Assembly: GCA_035578155.1 (NCBI GenBank)
Contig: JAPWDM010000004.1
Location: 54,811,876-54,875,875, forward strand
Direction: 5' to 3'
Length of the DNA: 64,000 nt
DNA from: Brachynemurus nebulosus
Lineage: Eukaryota; Arthropoda; Insecta; Neuroptera; Myrmeleontidae
The position numbers and the translations under genes were made by a program. Below, piece by piece: positions 14,140 to 25,996 of this stretch; positions within the stretch are counted from its first letter, which is position 1; each line of letters starts with the position of its first letter. The notes under the pieces are model-generated. The model was given only the letters and a program-made list of their open reading frames with translations, was not told the DNA's origin and did no database searches.

Positions 14140-14560
14140 GAAAATTATTTAAAGTAAAAATGAATTGAAAGAAGTGATTTTACGATAATGTTAATTTAAG
14201 AAATTATGATAAAATATCTTAAAATCATGTTTTCTAAGACATCAGAAATATGAGCTGTTTAAAATATCAGAAATATGACCTTCTTAGGACATCATAATTC
14301 TGAAGTCAGAAATATGACTTTTTAATAATGACTTCTTAATTTATACATATTTTTTTTCAGACATCAGAAACATGAGCTATTTAAGACACTGCAATTCTGA
14401 AGTCAGAAAAAAGAGTTCTTTAAAATATCATAATTAAGACTTCATAAACTGTTCCTAAATTAACGCATAAGATATCTTGATGAATTCATAAATATATCTT
14501 TCTGAACTTGTTTTCTGACGTCCAAATCAGAAATATGAATTCTTTATGATTTAATTAAAA
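14140..14560 (+). repeat. TCAGAAATATGA-type interspersed motifs
   Basis: The phrase CATCAGAAA(T/C)ATGA and close variants recur about six times at irregular 25-60 base spacing, mixed with TCTGAAGTCAGAAA. The complement array is at about 18110-18420 in the other arm. These are subterminal repeats of the palindromic element. Confidence 0.55.
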
Positions 14561-15644
14561 AGCAAGTTGTCGGGTGCAAGTTGTACTTGCGCAAACAGTG
14601 TTTCGTACAATGAGTTGTTTTTATGAATTTGTTGTAACAGGATATGGAACTGAATGCAATATTTTTCCTAATGAACAAATTCTGTTTCTAAAATAACCAA
14701 GAAGGTTGTTCAAGAAAATTCATTCCTGTTAATTTTCCTTCAATGAACCCCTTATTCCTAACGTTTATGAATTTTTTCAGATTTTGCGGGGCAATCCATC
14801 TGGTATTAAGGATCGGAGACAGCAATTATATGTTTTATAAAAAAAAAAATGTGAACAAAAGCATGTAATTATATACGTATATGTTACTGAATTCGTGCGT
14901 TAATAGGCTTTTATTTAATAGTCTATTCGTCGCTTTTCAGAAAAAAATTTGCTTTCACTTTCTAGGTTATTTCTTAAAATTAACGCCCAGAATCGAAATT
15001 CAACTTCTCATTTGTAATCGGACCAACACACCGTATCTCCGTGCTAAGATTACCCGGATAGACACCGAAGTGATTGCATAAGTATTCCGTTTGACCAATT
15101 TTGCTACGAAACACTAATAACCGTATTCATAAGTGTGACTGAAAATTTAAAATAATATTTTAAATATTTCCTTGAAAATATTCTTTATAATATGTAACAT
15201 CACGCCTTATTGTTCAAACTGTCATTAAAAATGTTACCAAACATATATTCTAACAGCATTCCCCCGTCAATTGTAGCTTCTGACAGACAGACAAGTAAAT
15301 TTTGTGGTGAGGAATAGAATACGGACTGAGTACATAAATTTTAAAATTATAATGAAAATATAGACATTTTATTATCATGCAGACATTCCAGCCCGTATTA
15401 ACGTTTATTATCGTGAATATATCTTTCAAAACTTTTTCATCGATAGAAAATTTAAATATATACGCTTATAACTAACTGAAAATGACAGCAGAATAAATAT
15501 AAATTTTAAATATTGTATACACTTAAGCGCAGTGTCGGGGGAAATGGGTGGACACGGGGGAATATAAAAGCAAAAATACTTATTGTATTTTTTTGATTGA
15601 CAGATAAAATATTATGTAATTTAAAGGAATCACCATTTAAAGTA

Positions 15645-15740
15645 TCCCTGTCGTAACATCCTGCATAACATAACGAATTTCCGGTAATAAAAATTAATTT
15701 TTCTGGAAAATCTGCTTAGTTAGGGCATAGTGGTTCAAAA
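15645..15740 (+). repeat. GCATAACATA repeat, copy 1
   Basis: CATCCTGCATAACATAACGA followed by ATTTCCGG and a TTTTTCTGGAAAATCTGC block. The same phrase occurs on the same strand at about 42216, 44593 and 56697. Confidence 0.65.
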
Positions 15741-16724
15741 ACGTATCTTATGTGATTTTCTTGGTCTTTGCCATGATATAAGAAAAAAGTAGATTAATTT
15801 TTGCACAATTTTAGCAAAAAATTAATTTTTTTTGAAGTTCCGGGTATCAAAGGTTAGGCTGAAGAAGCTTAACTATTATATCAGATAATAGACATAGACA
15901 TAGTATGTTTATTATATCAGATAATAGACATATAGTGTATAACACTAGTTGCGACCCGTGGTTTCACTCGCATAAAATTATCTGAAGTATAGGTAAAATT
16001 TATAGGTCAGTTCAATCATATATTCCAAAATTCTGTGCAAAATCAATTATTTATAACCCTTTACCCTGCCCGTCCAATGACTCTAAAATATCTATCTAAA
16101 CAGAAACAAATAAACATAACTCCGATCACCTTTTAAATGACTACACCGATATTTACGGTTCAACTTTATTTTTAATATTATAATTTATTTGAACCTTTAA
16201 AACTGTATTTTGCTGTAATATTGTCTTTTCGTCAACCCCCGCCCCTTCCACTTCCACATCACATACCACTCTCCTCTCATAGCGTATAGGTAGATAAAAT
16301 TATTATATAAGGCATGTATCTAATGTAATTTTTATTCTGTTTGAAAATGAACTAACTTTTCGAAAGAATATTGTCACAGTTTCAAAAATAAAAGTGGTAT
16401 TTTGCAAAGTAAAGTATTTGTTTATTATTTACAAATATGGAATACCATAAAGTAACATTCAAATCTATTCATATCTTCATATTTTTTTAGCATGGCTAAT
16501 TACCGTACCGTAAGAACTTGGTATAGGTACCTATACCAGAACTTTTAGAACTGTTTCTATTTTAGGCCCTTAAAGGCCCCTGAAGGGCCCCGGGAAATTA
16601 TTTTAACGTTACTTTCATTTTTCACAGAGATTTCAACAGTACTTGAGTAAAAATTGTTAAATTTCTTCAGCTTTTTAATTTGCGCCCTATTTGGTGTAAT
16701 CGACGGACAATATGACCATATGGC

Positions 16725-16812
16725 CATTTTAATTTGATATTCTGAAATTTTGTACAAAATCAGTTCTTTGTGTGCTTCGCTTCGCTCGCTAGACGACTCT
16801 AAAGTATTATTC
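16725..16812 (-). repeat. GAGCGAAGCGAAG repeat, inverted copy
   Basis: The reverse complement reads TTTAGAGTCGTCTAGCGAGC, then GAAGCGAAGCAC, then TTTCAGAATATCAAATT, matching 8281-8350. Confidence 0.6.
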
Positions 16813-18428
16813 ATATTTTCATATTTTCAAGTCATATTCATATTTTTATAGCATGTCTAATTTTGATAAAATTTTATCAAAATCAGTCAAGTTGTTTAAT
16901 TATAGTATAGAGTTGTTTGATTCGATAGCGCTGGAGAATTCATTCCAACTTCACCTTAATTTCAAATCAGATATTCTGAAATTCTTGGCTATATTCGTAT
17001 TTCAATATAGCATGTCTAATTTTTATACCTTGAAATCTTATCGTAGATAGTTAGATATTCATACTGACAATTTTAAGAGCACTCTAATTTGTGAGACATT
17101 TTGAGATCCCAGGGCTTTGGAGAATATTTCGGAATTCACATTAATTTATTTCGGTATCTCAATAATATTTGAGAACAATTTGAAGAAGATCCGTCTGATC
17201 GTTTATTTGAAGGATTTTTTTGGGTTCGCAAGACCCTACGGGGGAATTTTATTATGTCCTTATTTTCCAGAATCTCAGTACTATTCGAAAAAAATTTGGT
17301 CAAGATTCGTTCATGAAAATTAGACATATTATTCAAATACGAATATAGCCAAGAATTTCAGAATACCTGATTTGAAATTAAGGTGAAGTTGGAATGAATC
17401 CTCCAGCGCTATCGAATCAAACAACTCTATACTTTGATTAAACAATTTGACTGATTTTGATAAAATTTTATGAAAATTAGACATGCTATAGAAATAAGAA
17501 TATGATTTGAAAATATGAAAATGTCTATATTTCCATTATAATTTTAAAATTTATGTACTCAGTTCGTATTCTATTCCTCATAACAAAATTTATTTGTCTG
17601 CCTGTCAGGTGTGTTGGTCCGATTACAAATGAGAAGCTGAATTTCGATTCCGGGCGTTAATTTTAAGAAATAACCTAGAAAGTGAAAGCAAATTTTTTTT
17701 CTGACAAGCGTCGAATAGAGTATTAAATAAAAGCCTATTAACGCACGAATTCACTAACATATACGTATATAATTACATACTTTTGTTCACATTTTTTTTT
17801 TTTTTTTTTTTTGAGAAAACATATAACTGCTGTCTCCGATCCTTAATACCAGACGAATGGCCCAGCAAAATCTGAAAAAATTCATGAACATTAGGAAAAA
17901 GGGGTTCATTGAACGAAAATTATCTGGAATGAATTTTCTTAAAGAATTTTCTTGGTTATTTTAGGAATAGAATTTATTCGTTAGGAAAAATATTGCATTC
18001 AATTCCATATCCTGTTACAACAAATTTATAAAAACAACTCATTGTACGAAACACTGTTTGCGCAAGTACAACTTGCACCCGGCAACTTGCTTTTTAATTA
18101 AATCATAAAGAATTCATATTTCTGATTTGGACGTCAGAAAACAAGTTCAGAAAGATATATTTATGAATTCATCAAGATATCTTATGCGTCAATTTAGGAA
18201 CCGTTTATGAAGTCTTAATTATGATATTTTAAAGAACTCTTTTTTCTGACTTCAGAATTGCAATGTCTTAAATAGCTCATATATCTGATGTCTGAAAAAA
18301 ATAAATATATAAATTGCGAAATCGTTATTAAAAAGTCATACTTCTGACTTCAGAATTATGATGTCCTAAGAGGGTCATATTTCTGATATTTTATATTTCT
18401 GATGTCTTAAAAAACATGATTTTAAGAG

Positions 18429-18683
18429 GTCTATGCCAAGAATTCATTGAAAAGTATTAAGCGTAATTTACCAAATAAGGGAAATGTAATTAACTTAGTT
18501 AAATTTATTTATTTACATAATTGAATATGTACAGCGTACCCTATATTGATGTATATTTGAAAAATTAACATTTAAGATTACATTTACACCAGTATTTTAT
18601 CTGGAATGTCACAATTTGTACACCAGTCACAACAAAAACAATCTAAAACACTAATACCAAACATCCATCAAACTGCAAACTAT
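18429..18683. other. ~255 bp insertion in right arm of palindrome
   Basis: The left arm reads continuously AATTATGATAAAATATCTTA at about 14205, but the corresponding right-arm sequence is separated by these bases (between ATGATTTTAAGA and TATCATAATTTC). No structure is recognised in the insert. Confidence 0.5.
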
Positions 18684-19438
18684 TATCATAATTTCTTAAG
18701 TTAACATTATCGTAAGTTCACTTGTTTCGATTCATTTTCACTTTAAATAATTTTCTTTAAGTTATATAAGAATATTGTAGTTATTTCAGTTTTACCATGG
18801 TAAAAAAGTTGGAACAGATTTTTACAGCGAAAAAATGGTACAAAACATTTCGTTGGTCATTTCACTGTAAGTTAACACGATATAAACGAGACAAAAATTC
18901 GTAATGGTAAATTTAGCTGATTTCCGAACCATGGTAACAATTTATTAAATAATAATATGATTTATACTAATTTATTTTATTCGTTAAATTGTCTTACCGT
19001 ATTACGCTTGAGTTTTATTTTTTTTCTGAATAAATTTGTGTTTTCTACAACTCAAATTTCTTGCCTAAAAGCAATTTAACTCGAAGAACTGTCAACTTAC
19101 AAAAACGCGACAGCGAAGACACTCGTTAAATTGCTAGGAAACAAATTTTCGTTAGACAAACCCAAATTTATTCGAAAAAATACAAGCCTCTCGTGTAGTA
19201 ATAAGTGAATAGTTGTGTATATTTATGTATAACTTATGGTACGAGTCCACTAGATACAATTGCAGCGCTACAGTGTAGCGCAACACTATGATGGTGCACC
19301 GATACAAATGTTGATGCGATACAATGTTTAGTGTACACAGGTTTTTCTCTGTTTCAAGACATGTTTGTTTTGTTTGTTCTGTTGCAAGACCTAGTTTGTT
19401 TCGTACGATACATGCCGCGCTACAAAAGTCTATACATA

Positions 19439-19441
<3 letters not shown>

Positions 19442-19528
<87 letters not shown>
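19442..19528. repeat. (TA)n tract inside Harbinger element
   Basis: Pure TA run. Its tyrosine/isoleucine open frames are artefacts. Confidence 0.95.
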
Positions 19529-19531
<3 letters not shown>

Positions 19532-19674
19532 ATACTTGTATAGGATATAATGCATTTATTTTTTCAACTTTTTTGCGATTAAACAAGCGGGGTGGTTTGA
19601 CACATACACCAGCATACAACCCTAGTGGTCCATATTATCAGTTTAAATAGCAATTCAGTAACTATAAATTGTAC

Positions 19675-19974
19675 TTAAAAACATATGGCATATTCATACA
19701 AGTATTTCCACGAAGTTTTTTTTATTAAAAGGTTCAAGTATTTTGGGTAACAAAGTTTTAGAGCAAATGCCGCTACTTGGGCCAACTGATTGAAAAAGTT
19801 AGAGTAATAAAATTTTTCAAAAATATGTATGCTTTCCTCATTTGATCTTTTCCTCAATTTCCTCGAAATATACCTGAAATTAATATAAACAAATACATAA
19901 TTGAAATCTGCTGCGGGCATGCGTAAAAAAATTTCATATAAATCAGGATCTCCAGTTCGTAATTCAGTCATCAA
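19675..19974 (-). pseudogene. Harbinger (HARBI1-like) transposase N-terminal remnant
   Basis: The 99-codon frame opens with TELRTGDPDLYEIFLRM and PAADFNYV. This is the conserved start of HARBI1-type nucleases (acidic stretch, an FLRM block, then a D-F pair before the catalytic region). The following residues drift, and the DDE region needed for catalysis is missing within 300 bases, so this is a truncated internal remnant of a non-autonomous copy. The surrounding TIRs and TTA TSD support the family assignment. HARBI1-like proteins would act with a MYB-like partner in nucleus-localised cut-and-paste transposition. Confidence 0.6.
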
Positions 19975-20335
19975 TTGATTATAAACCTCTTGTTGGTATT
20001 TTTTCTACATTTTTAACTGGCATGTTTTCTTTTTAAATTCGTGGGAGCAACGAAAGTAGCCGCAATTTTATTTTTGACTTTTGTCGCTGATCAACACGAA
20101 AATAAGCGACGTTCAGTAGCAAAAATAAATGAATGTATCGAGATATAAATGTTGCAGCTAGTGTACACACTTGGTGCAACACATTGCAACAAATTGTATC
20201 ACGAATCCTCGATACCATGTTGCGAATACAAATGTAGCGCGAGACACGTGCTTAAGTGGACACACCATTGCAATATTTGTAGCGCAACAAACGATTTGTA
20301 GCACTACAATTGTATCAAGTCGACTCGTACCATTA

Positions 20336-21127
20336 TATAAAAATTACTAAATACATTTAGTTTCGGCTGCCCTTAGTTACGCCCGCTGTATGAAACAATT
20401 TTTTGTAACTAATTATTTTTCTTGAATTATGTTTAATCGATCTGTAGAAATCAGCAGTGATTAATTAATTAATTTTATAACTAATTTCTTTTCACAACAC
20501 GTGTGACCTACATTTGGCGTTATTAAGATATTATTAGATAATTTTCTGTTTACCAATATATATTTTTCTAAAATCATAGCTTCTATTATGTTTGGTATCT
20601 TTACAATATGTGAATATTTAACGGATTCTCTTGGAATCTGTCACTGAATTATTTATTATTATGCGAAGGGGAGACAAGACGGGATACACGCTACATTACA
20701 CGTCATTAATAACAGGTAAGTATACAGTTCGTACAGGTGATTCATTTAACTTGAAATTTTATATATTTTAAAAAATAAGTATTGTCAAGGCCGTGGAGAG
20801 AAAAGACGAACCCCGAGAATAAGACACTTTTCTTAAAAATTTCTTCTCGAATAATTAGGTGGTAAGGAAAAAAAAGGTTTTTTCCCCGAGCCTCTACTGA
20901 CCATAATGAGCTTCCTCTATCAGCTCGGGCCCCAGAGGTCGAATACGTTATTTTGTCAGAAACGGTTTTTCGATTTGCAACAGGTGGCGCAATAATTGTA
21001 GAAATCAATTTAATGGTGATTTCGGAAGAAAAGTGTGGAAACGAGTAAATATTTCGAAAAATACACATCTGATCAAAAAATAAAAATTGCCCATCGGATC
21101 TCCTCCTCTCCCCCACAAAAAAAATCA
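20336..21127. other. Non-coding stretch with one unassigned ORF
   Basis: A 124-codon minus-strand frame (20742-21116) has an unusual GC-richer core, but I recognise no family or domain in it and see no supporting context. It could be a fragment of an unknown element or chance. Confidence 0.3.
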
Positions 21128-21394
21128 GAATAGGTAGGTACTAATAAACATATTAACATTTTATTTATATTAAACGTTTTATGTTCAACTTTTCTGCCAT
21201 ATTTGCCAGTGCCTAAGTGACGAGTTCATTAACTCGTCAGTAGAAAACGGTTATCGCATCGTTTGACGAATCTGTCATCTAGGAACTGGCAAATATGACA
21301 GAAAAGTTGGACATAAAACGTTAATAAGTGCTAACTTAATTTGTTAATATAAATAAAATATAAACATAATATGTTTAGTAGCACCTGCCTATTT
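21128..21394. mobile_element. ~265 bp inverted-repeat MITE
   Basis: The left arm (AATAGGTAGGTACTAATAAA to about 21212) is complementary to the right arm (about 21285-21394, ending TAGCACCTGCCTATT). The inner stem TTTCTGCCATATTTGCCAGT pairs with its complement at 21285-21303. No TSD could be fixed. Confidence 0.65.
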
Positions 21395-24015
21395 CGAAAA
21401 ATTTATTTTTAGGGTCGGGTAGGGACAACACTTATAATTATGTTATTATACGTCCATGGTTAGTATATTACTCTCTCATAAAGATAAAATTTTGCATATC
21501 GTTACCGTTCAAAATTTCAATTATTAAGTAAAATAAATTCCTTCCTTTTTTGTGAGTACCTATATATATTTATTCTGCATGGCCAGAGGTTATTTTCATA
21601 AAGGTAAGTCCATGGGAATTCTCTACAAAATGTTGTAACAGGGGTATTTTAATTTAATTTGCAAGAGTAATTATCAAATTAAAAATAATTAATAGAGGAT
21701 TTGATCTTAAAAATCGTGTTTCATTTCTAATTAGAATATAAATCTCCTGTTGTCCCACTTTCTCCTATTTATTTTCTATTTATTGATTTGTTTACTTTCA
21801 AATTTCAACAAAACTAAAGGGCAAAAAAAACCTTCAGTATTTGTAATGTTTGAATTTTATAGCAAAATTTCAATGAAATATAGGTAGGTATGTACTTTTA
21901 AAATTGTTGCTAACAGAATCATGCAGTTTTCATAATTCAATAAGTATTTTTCTTATGTAATTCAGAAACGTACGCATCGATAAAAAAAATAAATGTTTTT
22001 TTTTTTTTTTTAAAGAAAATATAAAATGTATCCGAATAATTCATGGGAAAATATTTTTTGTTAAAAAAATTTTTTATAGCTTCTACGAAAATTCATAACA
22101 AAAGCAATAATAACCAACCACTGAAATAATGAAACCTTTAGTGACATTGAAAAAGAGCCACCAGATGGAAAGCATGAGCAGATGAGGCTGATAGGCAGAC
22201 AGACAAACAAAGCTGAAAAACGATAACGTCGTAGTTATCTACCGTTTCCGATTCACAGAATGTACAAATTCTACTGGCGTGGCGGTTGTTTACTTAACAG
22301 AACACATTATACATAGTAATCTGTAAATGTAAATGTTTTTATTCAAAAGCAATCAGTAAATCGTATTAAAATTGTAATCAACAATGGTAATCGAACAAAC
22401 CTATACAATAATTTTCGTATAAATTTCGAGTTAGGTACTCGTAGCCTTCGCACTTTTCCGGGCAATCAGAAAAATTATTTTTGACAAGCTTGATTTAAGT
22501 AATTTAAAAAAAAAAGCAAGAAAATTTTAAGTCATTTTCAAGCACTTTAATGCTATTCCCAAGGTGGTTCTTTCCCATCTCTTTTCCCAGGAATATTGAC
22601 AAAAAAGAATATTACTTGAAATCGAAAAAATTAAGTCATTTAAAAATTTAGCTACGATAATAGTTAAAGATATGAATATTTTATTGAAAAATTGTTTATT
22701 TAAACAAAATTTAATGATAAAAATCAGCAACGATAGGCAGATGTGTTAAAGTCGACTTTAAATAATAAAAGTGGAAATAATTATTATTTTAGTTTAAAGT
22801 CGACTTTTACACTAATAGGGTTTTAAACAAAAATTGTAAAATAGTACAAAAAATAAAATATGTTTTAAAGTTGGCTTTAGTGTTAAAGTCGACTTACCTA
22901 AATGTGAATGTAAAATTGGTCGTATGACTTGTAACATTGCTACAGAAAGAAACGTTGTTTATTCGCTTTTTTCATGAATTAAAAAAAAAAAAATACTTTC
23001 GTCACGCGTGAAGGAAGTGAGCTAGTTTTAATCATAGGCAACTATAAAGTTAACTTTTTAATTCAGAATTGCAAAAAAAGTTATAGTTTAATAAATTAAA
23101 TTTAGCTTTGATTTTGCTAAGTCTAAATTTTTTGGCATTTATTTGACAAAAATAGTAAGAACTCATAATGCGAAAGTTTTGGTAATTCATTAAGAGTATT
23201 TCCAGGAAAGTCCTCAATTCTTTGACTGGCAAATTACAGCGAAACTGAGTTCTTAGTTGCTGTAATGATCAAATTCTTAGTACATATTTTTCATGAGCTT
23301 TTGATAAAGATTTTACATAAGGTAAAAACCAATTTGCTGAGATTCGTGAATATATTATAACTTTTAAATTTTCAATCATTAGGATCTTTTTGAAAGACAC
23401 AGTACAATAATTTTATTATTTTGTTATTGTATTTCAATATAAATAATGATGGATAAAATAACTATACCGTGAATAATAACTGGATTAAGGAATTCTTGGT
23501 ATCTGTAACAATATTACTGTACGTCCACCTTCAATAAATGTATCGGAGAAAGAAATAGGAAAGAAAAATTCCAACATCTAACGTAATACCGCCATACGTA
23601 CAGATACTTAGAACATGATTTTTTCATTGATATTTTGCTTTCCGCCGCTTTTCTAACAAGACAACTCTCTAAAGAATATAAAATTCCCATGACATAACTG
23701 GTAAATACTTTCCGTGTATCTTCTCAACATCCTTTTTAAGATGTTCTCGCTGTTTTTTTTCTCAAATATGAATTTTATACTCATAAAATTAACATTGGCG
23801 GATACTAATATTAAATTACTGTGTCGTGTTTTTACATATAAGAGCTTTCATATAAAGACTTGTATTAATAGTTCTATTCATTGTGCGGGATTTTAATATC
23901 AATGGAAAAAATAATAAAAATTTAATACAATGTTGACAAAATAAATAATGTTAAAAGGTTTACTCTGTTAAATCGATTTCGGGACTTGCGAACTAGACTA
24001 ACTGATGTATTGACT
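21395..24015. other. Long non-coding stretch
   Basis: No coding region is recognised. It includes the AAAGTCGACTTT dyad cluster annotated separately, and otherwise AT-rich DNA. Confidence 0.4.
22745..22897. repeat. Cluster of AAAGTCGACTTT dyads
   Basis: Three exact GTCGAC-centred dyads occur at about 22748-22759, 22797-22808 and 22885-22896, plus a variant AAAGTTGGCTTT at 22867-22878. The outer copies are both preceded by GTGTTAAAGTCGACTT. This may be a tiny element or a protein-binding cluster. Function unknown. Confidence 0.5.
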
Positions 24016-24529
24016 AAAGGGTATAGCTACATAAGCATAGGAAAATGGCCCCCATGGCCGATGTCTGTAATAATATATGTAGTGACATTGGTACCCCAAG
24101 TGGTTACCAAATACAGGGTCATTGACCCTTAACCTTGACTTGTCCTTGAGATATTAACCAAAATATGTTTTAGTGCCGTAATTTTTCAAACTCAATTTTC
24201 TCGAAAACTATAACACCTAGAAAAACAAAACCGACGCCAAAATTTAGATAATATTTGGGACTATATTATATATTTTTTTGACATTTTTCCCTAAATTTTA
24301 AAAGTTTAAAATAATTGCATTAAAAATATTTTTTATTTTTTAGTATGGTTCTGGTAAACTTACACCTTTCAAAAAAATACAGAATATGGCTTATCTTATC
24401 TACTTACACCATGCCAAAATTCATTAAAATCGAAGATGCGCTTTTTGAGTAATAAATAATTTATTGAGTATAAGTTATGTATTACGTTAACCGTATAAGA
24501 GAATGATAATATAATTGTATAAAAAATAA

Positions 24530-24991
24530 TTATTGATTTTTTTGCACAGTTCTAGAATACTTACATCGTTCAAAAAAATGTAGTATATAGCTTAACTTTC
24601 TTTCTACATATACCACACCAAGGCTCAAATATCTCGTAAATATCCTAAATAATATCACACTTGCAGCATGAGGACAGCATCCAACCGTTCGATTACCACT
24701 CGGACAATTGCAACAGTACCGGCGAATTCCTTCAATATTGTTAGAATTAGGAAAATAATCAATAAATACCCGATAATTATTATTGTTTATATGCCGTGAC
24801 CGAACATTTAACTTTATAATATTTGGAGTTTGCTTCGTTTGTAATATATGCAAAACGTTATTCTTTTCGTCCATTATTTCAGCCAGATATGAAACAGCTA
24901 ATGAAAACTGATAGGAACCTGTAAACAACATTTTTAATTGTACTTCAGTTAGTTTGGGAAAATCTAAAATATTACACGAAGCAAACTCCAA
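24530..24991 (-). pseudogene. SWIM zinc-finger protein fragment (transposon-borne)
   Basis: The 153-codon frame crosses the loop and left arm of the palindrome. Residues about 11-40 (a LKMLFTGSYQ block) and 60-80 (a LNVRSRHI block, then YRVFIDY) lead to a SWIM-type metal-binding motif: C94-x-C96, then GNRTVG, then C106-x-H108. That matches the CxCx(n)CxH pattern and the order seen in a family of SWIM proteins scattered through insect and cnidarian genomes that behaves like transposon cargo. Residues after about 118 are non-conserved arm sequence. The N-terminal part of the gene is missing, so it is a fragment. A defective inverted copy lies at 24995-25150. Confidence 0.6.
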
Positions 24992-25150
24992 ATATTATAA
25001 AGTTAAATGTTGGGTCACGGCATATAAACAATAAATATTATCGGGTACTGTTACAAATTCGCCGGTACTGTTACAATTGTCCGAATGGTAATTGAACGGT
25101 TGGATGCTGTGCTCATGTTGCAAGTGTGATATATTATTTAGGATATTTGC
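24977..25150 (+). pseudogene. Inverted partial copy of the SWIM coding region
   Basis: Reverse complement of about 24625-24836 with deletions. The block equivalent to the SWIM motif is shortened (about 25050-25110) and the frame is broken. It exists because the element is palindromic. Confidence 0.6.
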
Positions 25151-25996
25151 GAGATATTTGTTTCGCATTGTACGACCAGCTGAAATATTATCAAAAATAT
25201 TTTTAAATGAATCGATTAATGTGGTCATAAATGAAAACAGTGATGACGATGATTGAAATCAGCAGTAGGTAAAAATAAAAATATGTAGTTTCAATAATCA
25301 GAAAATGTTGCCTTTGTGGTTAGTACCTACCATACACTCAATAAATTAATTATTTCTTAAAAAGCGCCTCTTCGACTTTGATGAGCCTTGGTATGGTATA
25401 TGTAGAAAGGTTAAGCTGTATACTATATTTTTTTGAACGATGTAAGTATTCTAGAACTGTACAAAAAAATCAATAATTATTTTTTATACAATTATTTTAA
25501 TCATTCTCTTATACGGTTAACGTAATACATAACAACATATATACTCAATAAATTATTTATTACTCAAAAAGCGCATCTTCGATTTTAATGAATTTTGGCA
25601 TGGTGTAAGTAGATAAAATAAGCCATATTCTGTATTTTTTTGAAAGGTGTAAGATTACCAGAACCATACTAAAAAATAAAAAATATTTTTAATGTAATTA
25701 TTTTAAACTTTTAAAATTTAGGGAAAAATGTCAAAAAAATATATAATATAGTCCCAAATATTATCTAAATTTTGGCGTCGGTTTTGTTTTTCTAGGTGTT
25801 CTAGTTTTCGAGAAAATTGAGTTTGAAAAATTACGGCACTAAAACATATTTTGGTTAATATCTCAAGGACAAGTCAAGGTTAAGGGTCAATGACCCTGTA
25901 TTTGGTAATCACTTGGGGTACCAATGTCACTACATATATTATTACAGACATCGGCCATGGGGGCCATTTTCCTATGCTTATGTAGCTATACCCTTT

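Larger units (their letters stand above)
15372..16822 (+). mobile_element. ~1.45 kb insertion in left arm of palindrome
   Basis: The right arm runs uninterrupted from AAAATATGAAAATGTCTATA (about 17510-17530), while the left arm is broken between AGACATTTT (about 15371) and CATATTTTC (about 16823). The intervening DNA is a mosaic of a GCATAACATA-type repeat (about 15645), an ACTAGTTGCGACCCGTGG motif at 15949 resembling starts or tails of common insect non-LTR-related repeats, and the inverted GAGCGAAGCGAAG family (16725-16805). No clear TIR or TSD was found. Confidence 0.5.
13782..19107. mobile_element. 5.3 kb palindromic (long-TIR) element
   Basis: Outer arms 13791-15371 and 17515-19107 are reverse complements (for example TTGACAGTTCTTTGAGTTAA against its complement near 19075-19095). 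The inner arms 16823-17020 and 17335-17515 complete the palindrome around a loop at 17021-17334. The direct repeat CGACAGCGAAG flanks it at 13771-13781 and 19108-19118, which could be an 11 bp target duplication, although 8-9 unmatched bases lie inside the left copy. Long TIRs with a 9-11 bp TSD would suit a Mutator-like or foldback element. No transposase is recognisable. Confidence 0.72.
19237..20332. mobile_element. PIF/Harbinger element, TTA target duplication
   Basis: The element is 1096 bp, flanked by TTA at 19234-19236 and 20333-20335. Ends are TGGTACGAGTCCACTAGATA and, inward from the right, TGGTACGAGTCGACTTGATA, extending imperfectly through ACAATTG and a GTAGCGCAAC-type block. The 3 bp TTA duplication and the transposase remnant at 19675-19974 both fit PIF/Harbinger. 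A (TA)n tract sits inside. Confidence 0.82.
24016..25996. mobile_element. 1.98 kb palindromic element with SWIM gene fragment
   Basis: The left arm starts AAAGGGTATAGCTACATAAG and the right arm ends with its complement. Long matching blocks include GGCCATGGGGGCCATTTTCC, the AAACCGACGCCAAAATTTAG region and the TTCTAGAATACTTACATCG region. Arms reach to about 24836 and 24977 around a 140 bp unique loop. The right arm holds about 190 extra bases (about 25150-25340). Arms contain inverted copies of the same coding region, as in the 10.5-12.5 kb palindrome. Confidence 0.82.

Noticed and set aside
14140..14560. CRISPR-like array
   Set aside because: Motif spacing is irregular, spacers are not uniform and the DNA is eukaryotic repeat sequence; the motifs are element subterminal repeats.
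20742..21116. 124-codon minus ORF as a host gene
   Set aside because: No recognisable domain, no neighbouring exons or conserved motifs. Left as unassigned.
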